A DNA stretch of 64,000 bases from Saccopteryx bilineata (Eukaryota; Chordata; Mammalia; Chiroptera; Emballonuridae), in contig NC_089491.1 of NCBI RefSeq assembly GCF_036850765.1, positions 134,904,266-134,968,265 of the forward strand, given 5' to 3'. Position numbers and translations under genes: made by a program. Below the pieces are notes generated by a model that saw nothing but the letters and a program-made list of their open reading frames with translations, had not been told where the DNA came from and ran no database searches. Below are positions 11,159-20,790 of this stretch, one piece after another (positions within the stretch are counted from its first letter, which is position 1; the number at the start of each line of letters is the position of its first letter).

Positions 11159-11309
11159 AGAAAACAGATAGATTCTTCTGTGGGAATCTTGTGCTATCTG
11201 GCTCCTTATTGTCATTCAAAGTTGAGTTTAAATAAGGCTTTTTTTGAAAGGAAGTATCACTGGTCTAAAATGGTCATTTCTTATTACACTGTCTTTTACA
11301 GCACTTTAT

Positions 11310-11699
11310 TTATTTATTTATTTTTATTTATTTATTTGTATTTTTCTGAAGTTGGAAACAAGGAGGCAGTCAGACAGACTCTAGCATGCGCCCGACCAGG
11401 ATCCACCCAGCATGCCCACCAGGGAGCGATGCTCTGCCCATCTGGGGTGTCGCTCTGTTGCAACCAGAGCCATTCTAGTGCCTGAGGCAGAGGCCACAGA
11501 GCCATCCTCAGTGCCCGGGCCAACTTTGCTTCAATGGAGCCTCGGCTACAGGAGGGGAAGAGAGAGACAGAGAGGAAGGAGAGGGGGGAGGGATGGAGAA
11601 GCAGATGGGCGCTTCTCCTGTGTGCCCTGGCTGGGAATCGAACCCGGGATGCCTGCACGCCAGGCCAACGCTCTACCACTAAGCCAACTGGCCAGGGCC
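11310..11699 (-). mobile_element. Long VES-like bat SINE (type A)
   Basis: Reverse-strand near full-length copy with a 14-bp target-site duplication TTACAGCACTTTAT at 11296-11309 and 11700-11713. Tail of TTTA repeats at 11310-11343, head complement ending CCAACTGGCCAGGGCC. Confidence 0.94.
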
Positions 11700-11924
11700 T
11701 TACAGCACTTTATATTGCCCAATTGTTGTAGTAATATAAGGTTATAGTAATTAAATATATAGAAATATAAAAATATGAAAGATATATAAAAGTAATTAAA
11801 ATGAGATTAAAAATAATTATTAAAATTAAATAAAGTTATGCCATTTGGGTAGGAATTAATATAGTGGCTTGGTGCCATAACTCTGTAATGTGATAAACAG
11901 ACTCTGACTTACAAGCAGGGCCCA

Positions 11925-12130
11925 GGCCTGACCTGTGGTGGCGCAGTGGATAAAGCGTTAACCTGGAAACACTGAGGTTGCCGGTTCAAAACCCTGGGCT
12001 TGTCTGGTCAAGGCGCATATGGGAGTTGATGCTTCCTGCTCCTCCCCCCTTCTCTCTCTCTCTCTCTCCTCTCTATAATGAATAAATAAAATCTAAAAAA
12101 AAAAATTAAAAAACAAAACAAAACAAAAAA
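11925..12130 (+). mobile_element. Bat SINE, type B
   Basis: Type B head GCCTGACCTGTGGTGGCGCA, a (CT)n tract and a long A-rich tail. Perfect 14-bp target-site duplication ACAAGCAGGGCCCA at 11911-11924 and 12131-12144. Inserted in the first copy of the tandem unit. Confidence 0.95.
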
Positions 12131-12344
12131 ACAAGCAGGGCCCAGTTAGAATGTGGGTGAAGTTATACATAGATAAGAAGTGGGTTGGTGTCATAACTCT
12201 GTAATGTGGTAAACAGACTCTGACTTTCGAGCAGGGCCCAGTTAGTGTATATGTGAAGTTATACCTAGATAAGAAGTGGTTTGGTGTTATTTGCATTAAC
12301 TTTGTAAATTAATGTAACTAAAAACATCTTAAAAAGTGGCTTAA

Positions 12345-12714
12345 GGCCCTGGCCAGTTGGCTCAGTGGTAGAGTGTCGGCCTGGCGTGCAGGACTCCCGG
12401 GTTCGATTCCCAGCCAGGGCACACAGGAGAAGCGCCCATTTGCTTCTCCATCCCTCCTCCTCTCCTTCCTTTCTGTCTCTCTCTTCCCCTTCCGCAGCCG
12501 AGGCTCCATTGGAGCAAAGTTGGCCCGGGTGCTGAGGATGGCTCTATGGCCTCTGCCTCAGGCGCTAGAATGGCTCTAGTTGCAACAGAGCAGCGCCCCA
12601 GATGGGCAGAGCATTGCCCCCTGGTGGGCATGCCGGGTGGATCCTGGTCCGGTGCATGTGGGAGTCTGTCTGACTGCCTCCCCATTTCCAACTTCAGAAA
12701 AATACAAAAAAAAA
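12345..12714 (+). mobile_element. Long VES-like bat SINE (type A)
   Basis: Forward-strand full-length copy: GGCCCTGGCCAGTTGGCTCA, box A GGCTCAGTGGTAGAGTGT, box B GGGTTCGATTCCC, and 3' end 'tttccaacttcagaaaaatac' with a poly-A tail. Target-site duplication AAAAAGTGGYTTAA (one C/T difference) at 12331-12344 and 12715-12728. Confidence 0.95.
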
Positions 12715-13194
12715 AAAAAGTGGTTTAATGTAAACATTTCCGTAGATTAACATAGTGGGGGATTCCTTGGGAGGAACTCTCTTAAAAGGTGGTTTGAGGT
12801 GTAGATTGACACCTGTTAGAAGGCGTTGGCCAGAAAAAGTACTAAAGCTGAGGGGCCCCCTGCTGCAGTAGTCGCCCAGACTCCAACGTTGATGTGGACT
12901 GTCTCCATGCTGCTCTGAGCTCTGACCAAAGACAGCCGGGAGGAGCACGCCAATGGGCCCCCTTAAGCTGTACCCAGGCACACCAAAAGGATTTGTAATA
13001 AATTGCCTGTGTGATTACTGCAACTAATTTGTGTGTTGGTCGTGTCTTTCCTCCCGTGGCACTTAACAGTAGCATCCTCATAGCCGCCTCAAGAGTAATC
13101 TCAAGAGGCTGCTAGCCCTGCTGATAAGCAGGAGTGTCCCACTGCACCGGGAAGTCGAATCAGGGACACTTGATCGATGTAGAGCTTGGGCTCT

Positions 13195-13390
13195 ACTGGG
13201 ACACCAATATTGCTTTGTTTATACGTTTGTCTTTTCCTAACTATGTTTTGTTTTTGTTTTTTCCCTAACTAGGTTTTAAGTTTTGTGAGCGCAGCGACTG
13301 TTTGCTATGTGCCTCTCTCTATTCCCAAAACTAGAGCAATGCCTGGAACATATACTATACGCTTAATAACTTTTTGCTGAATAAATAAAT
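13195..13390 (+). repeat. Possible L2/MIR-type ancient repeat end
   Basis: 'ttttgtgagcgcagcgactgtttgctatgtgcctctctctattcccaaaactagagcaatgcctggaaca' ending 'gctgaataaataaatg' resembles the common 3' end of L2-type repeats. Low certainty. Confidence 0.4.
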
Positions 13391-13641
13391 GTGTTTATTA
13401 TGATGATGACAACGAAATCTCAGAGGACATGGCCACAAATTCTAATAGTTTTTCCCAGAATAGTAATTGCAGTTTCAGAGTTAGGTCCTGGCAGGCTACG
13501 GAAACCTGACAATAAAAGATCTGGGGCCGAAGGTTGGGGAAGCAGAGGTAATATATTAGAACTTTGGCCTTTTTTCCCAATCCAAGGACCCAAAAACCTT
13601 GCAAAAGGAAGGCCTAGAATCTTTTGATCAGAAATTCCAGG

Positions 13642-14209
13642 CCAGCCTGACCAGGCGGTGGCACAGTGGATAGAGCGTCGGACTGGGATGCAGAGGACCC
13701 AGGTTCGAGACCCCGAGGTCACCAGCTTGAACGCGGGCTCATCTGGTTTGAGCAAAGCTCACCAGCTTGAACCCAAGGTCGCTGGCTCCAGCAAGGGGTT
13801 ACTCGGTCTGCTGAAGGCCCGCGGTCAAGGCACATATGAGAAAGCAATCAGTGAACAACTAAGGTGTTGCAACGCGCAATGAAAAACTAATGATTGGCCT
13901 GACCTGTGGTGGCGCAGTGGATAAAACGGCGACCTGGAAATGCTGAGGTCGCCGGTTCGAAACCCTGGGCTTGCCTGGTCGAGGCACATATGGGAGTTGA
14001 TGCTTCCAGCTCCTCCCCCCTTCTCTCTCTCTGTCTCTCCTCTCTCTCTCTCTCTGTCTCTCCCTCTCCTCTCTAAAAAAACCCCAAAAAACAAAAAAAC
14101 AAAAAACTAATGATTGATGCTTCTCATCTCTCCGTTCCTGTCTGTCCCTATCTATCCCTCTCTTTGACTCACTCTCTGTCTCTGTAAAAAAAAAAAAAAA
14201 AAAAAAAAA
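13642..14209 (+). mobile_element. Bat SINE, type C, split by a type B SINE
   Basis: Left part 13642-13896 (head CCTGACCAGGCGGTGGCACA) and right part 14101-14209 (poly-A tail of about 23 A). The outer target-site duplication AGAAATTCCAGG is seen at 13630-13641 and again just after the tail at about 14209-14220. Confidence 0.93.
13897..14100 (+). mobile_element. Bat SINE, type B, nested in type C
   Basis: Perfect 15-bp target-site duplication AAAAACTAATGATTG at 13882-13896 and 14101-14115. This order shows type B still moving after this type C copy had inserted. Confidence 0.95.
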
Positions 14210-14339
14210 GAAATTCCAGGCTAGCCAAAGTGTATATTTTCTATTAACGACTCTTCGCAGCCACTTCTAGTAGGTTGCAAATATGCAAAAACCTTTAGGA
14301 CCACGGGTTCCTTTCTGTTTCTTTATGAATGAACCAGCT

Positions 14340-14600
14340 CCGCTCTGCGCATGCGCAGCTACTGGTTCTCCCGCTACACGTGAGGCCCACCCAATCCTCC
14401 CGCTTGTGGCCCTGCCCTAATCCTTTCTAATAGACCAATGGCGAGAGGCCTGGGAGGCGGAGCCCTGAGCGGCGCGGCACTGTAGTTACCCCGCGCGCCG
14501 CTCCCTCGCTTTAGTCTTGCTGTGTTGTGATCACGTGGTTAGTTAGCTCCGGGTGCGGCGCTTGTTTTGGTTTCTTTCTAGCTTGCCCCCGGTATCTTCG
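14340..14600 (+). promoter_or_regulatory. RHEBL1: RHEBL1 CpG-rich promoter
   Basis: GC-rich, CpG-rich segment with no TATA box at a plausible distance. It contains a palindromic NRF1 site TGCGCATGCGCA (14346-14357), two E-boxes CACGTG (14377-14382 and 14532-14537) and a CCAAT box (14435-14439). The transcription start is probably between about 14480 and 14560, but I cannot fix it from sequence. NRF1 plus E-box content suits a housekeeping gene. Confidence 0.8.
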
Positions 14601-14700
14601 GGTGAGCGCTTTTCTGTGCCAGTTGCTGCACCTGTGACCTCCTCTTCTCAGGGCTTTCTCAGCCTGCAGTTCTGCAAGCCCTTCGGGGCCGGCTCCTGCC

Positions 14701-17510
14701 ATGCCGCTAGTCCGTTATAGGAAGGTGGTCATCCTCGGATACCGCTCTGTAGGTGAGTTTCCGCACTGGGGAGAGAATGGATGCACCGAGGCTTTGTGGC
14801 CAGAGGAGGCGCGCTGCCGCGGGAACGCGACCCAGGGAGGAATGATGGCATCGTTAGAATGGGGATGTAGAGTGAGGATTGAAAGGATGTTGGAGAAACG
14901 CCTGGGGTGGTCGTAGTGTGTGGAGGGCTGCAGGAAGCGAAATATGTAAGGCTTAATGTGGACCTGACTGCAGGAACACCAAAGTGGTCTCCAGTGTCAC
15001 TCTGGGGGGCAGGGGTGGGGTCAGCGTTTGATGACAAGGCCTGGTCTGTCTGCGTTGGCAAATCGTAGGTGCCCGGGTGAAGCGCACAGTTGATCCTAGG
15101 CAATCTCGGATCTTCCCAGGGGTAGGGTGTGAAAAAGCGGCGGGAAAGGCTTCCTGCGGGGCTACTGAATGCATCTGGTGGCCAAGGTGCAGAGACCCAG
15201 GGCGAAAAGAAGGTGAGAGTAGGCTAAAGGAAAGCATTGCATGGGTCACTCACAGGCTAGGGTGCTAATTTGGGGCCCACTTTATTCCTGGGCCAGAGCC
15301 CAAAAGGACAGAGGGTGCTAAATGTGGATAGCTGATTGGATACAACTACCACTGCTTCCCACAGGGAAGACATCTTTGGCACATCAGTTTGTGGAGAGCA
15401 AGTTCTTGGAAAGCTATGATCCTACAGTGGAGAATAGTGAGTGGATTTCTGCCTAGGGGTTGGTCAGGGAGGGCTTGGGTGCCCCACCCAGCTCCAGAAT
15501 GTGAGATTTTCCTGGTGCCAAGGAATGATTTAATTACATATTAAATCTAATCTCTTCTCCAGCAATCTTGTTCTATTAGTTGAGCTAGAGTGTGGATTTT
15601 GCAAGATACTGAGTCCAGCGTGGTGTCGATGTAGACAATCGGCCTGACCTGTGGTGGCGCAGTGGATAAAGCATCGACCTGGAAATGCTGAGGGCGCCGG
15701 TTCGAAACCCTGTGCTTGCCTGGTCAAGGCACATATGGGAGTTGATGCTTCCAGCTCCTCCTCCCTTCTCTCTCTCTCTGTCTCTTCTCTCTATTCCTCT
15801 CTGTCTCTCTCTCTCTCCTCTCTAAAAATTAATAAATAAAATTAAATTAAAACAAAACAAAAAAACCCTTAACATTGTCTCTATAGTTTCCTGGAGAGCT
15901 CCCTGGACTTGGTCCATCTATGTCTACCCCAGGGTTAAGAATATATTGGGATACATATCACTAGCCCTACAAGGCAACTTACAGTCAAGTTTTCTTTTCT
16001 TTTCAGCTTACAGCAAGATAGTGACTCTTGGCAAAGATGAGTTTCACTTACACCTGGTGGACACAGCAGGGCAGGTACTGCTTTGGGGTAGGGTATCCAA
16101 ATGTAGCAGTTCAGTCCTGAGAGATGAGGTCTGGTAGCTTCTGTGGCTCATCTGTACAGTAGTATTAAAAGAAAAGCATTTTAGCATTTAGTAGTGTGTA
16201 GCACTCATTGGAGCTACTCTATAATTGCTTGTTGAATAAAAGTATGACTGGAATAGGGAGTGCCCCAGGGAGGGTTCCCAGGATGCAGCCCCACCAACCT
16301 TTGCCATCTGAGTGTTATGAATCTAGGCATTGATGTTTCAATTTCTTTTCAGGATGAGTACAGCATTCTGCCTTATTCATTCATCATTGGGGTCCATGGT
16401 TATGTGCTTGTGTATTCTGTCACCTCTCTGCATAGGTAAGGGACCAAGGTTGTGAGTGGGGGGCTTGTGAAGATCTGAGGGCTGTCCCAGAATAAAATTA
16501 TAGCTCAAATTCTTATGTTTAAAGCTTCCAAGTCATTGAGAGTCTGTACCAAAAGCTACATGAGGGCCATGGGAAAACCCGGTAAGTGGTCCTAGGGGAT
16601 AGAGACATAGTATGGACACTACAACATGGGAGAGAGCAGAGGGAAATACTGGTTTAAGTTAGGGAGGAGACAGGGATATAGATCCTGTCTGGTCTGATAG
16701 GGAGTTGTCTAGCCCTGATGTGAGGAAGGTTGGGAGTCCAAGGGCAGTTGGAGGGGATCCTTTAGTAACTACTATTTCCTCACAGGCTGCCGGTGGTGCT
16801 AGTGGGGAACAAGGCAGATCTCTCTCCAGACAGGTATGGAAATCTTTGCAGCTCAGGGCAAAGAAAAGTGAGCTGAGTTAGGAATCAGTCAGGCTCTAGT
16901 CCTGGCTCTGCCACTGACTTGAACAAGTCATTTCACCTCTTTTTGTTTCTAACTTGAAGGATAAGAGAAGATAACTCTTCCATTACCAAAGCTATCATTT
17001 CACATTTCAAGCCTCAGTTCCAGGTGTCTTTGTTTTACTTATATTTTCTCCTTCCCCAACCCTCCTTCTAAACCTTGGAAGTGGGATGGGCTATAAGAAA
17101 TCTGGATTTTATAAAGATTTTGCAGAGAACATGAGGACATTGCTATTTTTCATCTTCATATCCCAAATTTGCTTCTAGGGAGGTCCAGGCAATTGAAGGG
17201 AAGAAGCTGGCAGAGTCCTGGGGTGCAACATTCATGGAGTCATCTGCTCGAGAGAATCAGGTGCTGGGCTTGAAGATTAGGAAGATGGTGGGGGTGGCAG
17301 TGTTTTTCTTATGTAACTCCTTAGTGGTGGAGATGGTGAGGGAGTGGAGTATTCACCTCAGAGCTGGGTGTTTTTGGCAGTAAAATGACTTTTTTTGCCC
17401 TGAATTTCTATCTCGTGCAGCTGACTCAAGGCATCTTCACCAAAGTCATCCAGGAGATTGCCCGTGTGGAGAATTCATATGGGCAAGAGCGCCGCTGTAG
17501 TCTCATGTGA
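14701..17510 (+). CDS. RHEBL1: RHEBL1, Rheb-like small GTPase 1 (8 coding exons)
   Basis: Exons: 14701-14752, 15365-15436, 16007-16074, 16353-16435, 16525-16581, 16786-16833, 17179-17260 and 17421-17510. All introns are GT-AG, the phases agree, and the product is 183 aa plus stop, the same length as human. The family is a Ras-superfamily GTPase that activates mTORC1 signalling at endomembranes. Visible motifs: P-loop GYRSVGKTS (residues 13-21), switch I with YDPTVENTY, switch II DTAGQ, NKAD for guanine specificity and SSA near residue 145. The C-terminal CaaX box CSLM predicts farnesylation. The start has G at -3 and the expected MPLVRYRKV beginning. The P-loop carries Ser, as in RHEB, where human RHEBL1 has Cys. 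Intron 2 holds a type B SINE; intron 6 holds a MIR fragment. Confidence 0.98.
15641..15866 (+). mobile_element. Bat SINE, type B, in RHEBL1 intron 2
   Basis: Sense-oriented type B copy (GGCCTGACCTGTGGTGGCGC head, (CT)n tract, A-rich tail AATAAATAAAATTAAATTAA) lying about 140 bp before the exon 3 acceptor. Confidence 0.92.
16870..16965 (+). repeat. MIR fragment in RHEBL1 intron 6
   Basis: 'ctctagtcctggctctgccactgacttgaacaagtcatttcacctctt' matches the MIR core in sense orientation. Confidence 0.7.
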
Positions 17511-17743
17511 GCCCTCAGGCATGGGCTAGCTGCCTTGATTTTTTTCCCCTGGCATTGCCAGGTTCCAGTGAGTGCAGCTCTTCAGGACTTCACGGGTATG
17601 GCTGCCAGGTGTGTCCCTGGCCTTCTGAGCACACAGTATGGTACCCTCATATTTGCACACTTTCCCCAGGCTCCAGTGGCCTGGTAGTCAATGTTTACAA
17701 AGGGGTAAAGATGTCTTATGGGCACTGGCCTCTTTTTTTGCTA

Positions 17744-17896
17744 AATAAATTCTTATAACATAACCTATGTATGGGGTTGTGATACGAGTCCTGGGTATTA
17801 TTTATTCAGGACCCAGTCTCCTTATGTAGGTTTTATATGTTGGCTGGGTAAAGTGGAGATTACTCCCTGGGGTGACAATGTATATATGCAAATAAA
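17744..17896 (+). terminator. RHEBL1: RHEBL1 poly(A) signals
   Basis: Two AATAAA hexamers follow the stop codon: 17744-17749 and 17891-17896. The first gives a 3' UTR of about 255 nt. The second is followed by a T/G-rich stretch ('ttctttttgttgttgac') that looks like a downstream element. Which one is used cannot be told from sequence. Confidence 0.75.
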
Positions 17897-18481
17897 CTGA
17901 GAATTCTTTTTGTTGTTGACTTCTCTGTATATGGGGAGAGCTCAGGGCCAATATCTCCTTTTCCAATGACTGATGACTATGGTCTTTGGTGGGGAATCAG
18001 GGCTAATTTCTTTCCTCCTACCTTCTTCCTATTCTTTACTCCTCAATCATTCAGACCATTACCTTAAAACTTAACACTTGTCTTTCCCAGTCTACTTTTC
18101 TACAGGGTTCTCCCTATACAGGTACTAGTTGGCTGCCACTCCCATCTAAGTTTGTAGGCTCTCAAGAGCCCCTTAACTACAGAAACACTACCCTCTAGTG
18201 GCCAGCAGCCACATGCTGTCCTATTTCTCTTCTGGACCTTGGCATTTGCTGGAATTCAGAGGATACAATTTGGTGAAGAGAAAGAAAGCTCCTCATTCCT
18301 AATGATGAAAGAATTGAAAAGTAAAATCATGATTCAACCAATGGCTATGTTTTCCCTAGGACTAAGCTAGGACTGAGACGGGGGTGTGTGTGTGTGTGTA
18401 TATATATATTTTTTTTTAATTAAAAAAAAATTTTTTTTGAGGAAGATGTGGAGAGAGACAGACAGATCAGGGCCGGTTTTG

Positions 18482-18666
18482 TGGCCCTGGTAAGATAGCT
18501 CTATTGGTTAGACTAGAGCATCATCCTGATATGGTTGCGGGTTTGATCCCTAGTCAGGGAACATGGAAGAGTCAACCAATGAATGCATGGATGAGTGGAA
18601 CAATAAATTGATATTTCTATCTCTCACTTCCTCTCTCTTTAAATCAATAAAAAAAATTTTTTTAAG
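18482..18666 (+). mobile_element. Bat SINE, type D
   Basis: Type D head 'gccctggtaagatagctctattggttagac', box B-like GCGGGTTTGATCCCTAGTC, tail AATCAATAAAAAAAATTTTT. Moderately diverged. It is preceded by a (TG)n(TA)n tract at 18385-18410. Confidence 0.78.
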
Positions 18667-18790
18667 TTTGACTTTAAAAAATCCTACCTTTTATAAAAAA
18701 GAATTGAGGCATATAGAGGCAGGGACTAAACTGTTGTGAAGATTTTGTCTAAGAGAGTTAAGTAAGAAATAATGCTTCTGATGTCTATCA

Positions 18791-18804
18791 CCCCCCCCCC
18801 CCCC
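18791..18804 (+). repeat. Poly-C tract (14 C)
   Basis: Uninterrupted run of 14 C; the length is likely variable and error-prone in sequencing. Confidence 0.95.
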
Positions 18805-18938
18805 ATACTGCAATGTCAACAGTGCCTTTCATTAAAATAGATTTTCTTTGCTATTTTTATACCTTTGGTGACCTTTTGATACTTTTCACACCTTTGGAGT
18901 TGTGTTCCCTTTTCTAGGTGTCAAGGCTATTTATTGCT

Positions 18939-19113
18939 TTTGCCCTTATTGACCCACCACATCAGTAGGATGCATATACTTCAGCTAAGATGGTTTGGTC
19001 TTATATACCTCTAGTTTCCATGTCCACCCCTCATTTCCTTCCAGTCCTAGGGCCTAATTGAGTATCTCCTCGAAGGAGTTACCTGAGTGGTATCCTTCAC
19101 AGGGAGGGAGGAC
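18939..19113 (+). repeat. Left arm of a 175-bp inverted repeat
   Basis: The reverse complement of 19433-19607 matches this arm at 174 of 175 positions. The only difference is G at 19052, where the partner predicts A (partner base T at 19494). No terminal motif, target-site duplication or coding capacity is visible, so this does not look like a known transposon end. Confidence 0.97.
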
Positions 19114-19400
19114 ATAGACTTCTGCTGGCCGGGGGAGATTGAAGTATTTTTAGTTGGGGAGGATAGACAAGATATAGGTATGATTTTTAGCTGTGACCTT
19201 GCTAGTGCCTGGCTTCAGGGTAGTTGGGCTTACATTTGGGGATAATAGTTTGTTTGCTGGTTCTCAGAAGTCCTGCCAACTGCTTTTGTACCTCTGATCC
19301 AGAATCCAAAAAGAAGTAGCTGCTGGAAGAGGCATACTACAAAGAGCAATCTTAGTGGCTTAGGAGTCTCTTTAGGGTTCTCATCACCTCTCCTTACATT

Positions 19401-19426
19401 AAATTAGGTGCTTTTGCACCTAATTT
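19401..19426 (+). repeat. Perfect 11-bp hairpin beside the right arm of the inverted repeat
   Basis: AAATTAGGTGC (19401-19411), loop TTTT, GCACCTAATTT (19416-19426). It ends six bases before the right arm begins. Confidence 0.95.
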
Positions 19427-19432
19427 CACAGG

Positions 19433-19607
19433 GTCCTCCCTCCCTGTGAAGGATACCACTCAGGTAACTCCTTCGAGGAGATACTCAATTAGGTCCTAGG
19501 ACTGGAAGGAAATGAGGGGTGGACATGGAAACTAGAGGTATATAAGACCAAACCATCTTAGCTGAAGTATATGCATCCTACTGATGTGGTGGGTCAATAA
19601 GGGCAAA
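19433..19607 (-). repeat. Right arm of a 175-bp inverted repeat
   Basis: Partner of 18939-19113 with a 319-bp spacer (19114-19432). The spacer is unique-looking sequence with no open frame of note. If transcribed, the pair would form a long hairpin with one mismatch. Confidence 0.97.
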
Positions 19608-19729
19608 CCTCTCACCTGGAATACTTATTATAAGGTACCCACTCTCCTGCTGTCATTTCCATGAGGTTTGGTATAGACTTACAAATGCCCGAGGTTTTCT
19701 AGAACTGTATTAAGCAAACTCAGAGCCTG

Positions 19730-19945
19730 ACAGCAGTAAAGAATAGTGAAGAATGACTGGGTTGGAATACTCTTCCACTTACCTGTGTAATCTTGTGCAG
19801 TCATTTAACCTCTTTGAGCCTCAGATTCTCATTTATGAAGTGTAGTTAAACCTTAATAGGGTAGAGGTGAGAGTTAAACTAAGGTGATATATGAAATGCT
19901 TAGCAGTTTCTCGTACATAATAAACCCCTAAGAAATGGTAGCTAT
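19730..19945 (+). repeat. MIR element
   Basis: 'cttacctgtgtaatcttgtgcagtcatttaacctctttgagcctcagattctcatttatgaagtg' followed by 'aaatgcttagcagtttctcgtacataataaaccc': sense MIR core and 3' part. Confidence 0.8.
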
Positions 19946-20210
19946 TATAATATTAGAGGTCTTTCTGGTGAGGGTCTGCCTTCTTGCCTTTGGGTGCAGA
20001 GAGTAGGTAGGGGCCTTCCATTTTCCAACTTTTGTTTCTTGGTTTATTTATTCCACTATAGCTGGGACAGGTGTATGGTCACTATTGGAATTTCTTTTTG
20101 CTGAAATAGACCTGGTCAGTGCAGGGCACATGATGTCAGTGTGTGGCTAGCACAGGATGCCTATTCTGGATCCCTCCTATGATTCTGGCCAGTAGGGATT
20201 TAGGTCTCCT

Positions 20211-20432
20211 GCACTGTCCAATATGGAATACACAAGTCACACATAGCTATTTAAGTTTAATTTAGTTATTAAAATTAAATAAAATAAAAAGTTCCTCAGT
20301 TGCGCCACCTACATTTCAAAGTGCCCAATAGCTACTTGTGGCCAAGTTATATTAGATAGTGTAGTTACAGTGTATATTAGTGTAGCTATGGTACATTTCC
20401 ATCATTGCACAAAATTCCATTGGATAGCACTG
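20211..20432. mobile_element. hAT-like non-autonomous DNA transposon
   Basis: Inverted termini: GCACTGTCCAATATGG at the left and CCATTGGATAGCACTG at the right. The interior is AT-rich and partly self-complementary, with an outer part resembling the mammalian family that reads 'gttcctcagttgc...tagctacttgtggcc'. Exact family not assigned. Confidence 0.65.
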
Positions 20433-20527
20433 TAAACGGTTACCCACAAAACTGGCCCTGTTTAGTCCGCTTCTTTCTCCACATCTCCAATAAATAAATA
20501 AATAAGTCTCAATCCTAGGAAAAATGT

Positions 20528-20690
20528 GGCCATTAGCTGAATCATGGCTCTACTTCTCAATAGTTGTGGTTTGTTGGACAATTTTACCCATTTTAGCCTC
20601 AACTTGTCATCTGTAATACAGACATAACTCCACGTAATGCATAATGATGGTGAGGAATAAGAATAAAGTATCTAGTACATAGTTAATGTC
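20528..20690 (+). repeat. MIR-like element
   Basis: 'ttttacccattttagcctcaacttgtcatctgtaatacagacataa' followed by 'aataaagtatctagtacatagttaatg': diverged sense MIR. Confidence 0.55.
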
Positions 20691-20764
20691 TCCTCCTGAC
20701 CATCCCTTGCACTGCTAAGACAGAAAAAGACATTTCATTTCTCATCCAGACTTATGGAAGAAGC

Positions 20765-20790
20765 GGGGGGGGGGGGGGGGGGGGGGGGGG
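20765..20790 (+). repeat. Poly-G tract (26 G)
   Basis: Uninterrupted run of 26 G about 1.9 kb upstream of the KMT2D exon 1 donor. It could form G-quadruplexes. The stated length is doubtful because such runs are hard to sequence. Confidence 0.9.

Larger units (their letters stand above)
11830..13068 (+). mobile_element. LTR-like element with tandem repeats, interrupted by two SINEs
   Basis: Without the two SINEs this is about 660 bp of unique sequence. It contains two tandem copies of a unit of roughly 95 bp ('ttggtgccataactctgtaatg...agataagaagtgg'; copy 2 begins near 12184), then a G/C-richer part, then TTGTAATAAATTGCC with an AATAAA at about 13000, 'tgtgtgttggtcgtg' and an end at 'ggcacttaaca'. 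A tandemly repeated left part, an AATAAA and an end in CA fit a solo retroviral LTR (U3-R-U5). No coding region of a provirus is present. The left edge and the family are unknown. Confidence 0.45.
1..14339. other. Intergenic interval upstream of RHEBL1, no gene seen
   Basis: I see no coding gene here. The open frames of 60-180 codons are explained by SINE copies or are unsupported by splice signals, codon bias or recognisable protein sequence. About 40% of the interval is bat SINEs (listed separately); the rest is older MIR, MER5A, MLT1-like and LTR-like repeats and unique AT-rich sequence. Stretches in which I recognise nothing beyond short or uncertain repeat remnants are 1-790, 1230-1620, 2700-3230, 4850-5280, 6680-7060, 7620-8340, 8680-8890 and 9310-10300. 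In human the next gene on this side is DHH; its coding sequence is not in this window. Confidence 0.7.

Noticed and set aside
12345..12420. Possible intact tRNA gene (box A and box B present)
   Set aside because: The tRNA-like head continues directly into a type A SINE body with an A-tail and target-site duplications, so it is a SINE and not a tRNA gene.
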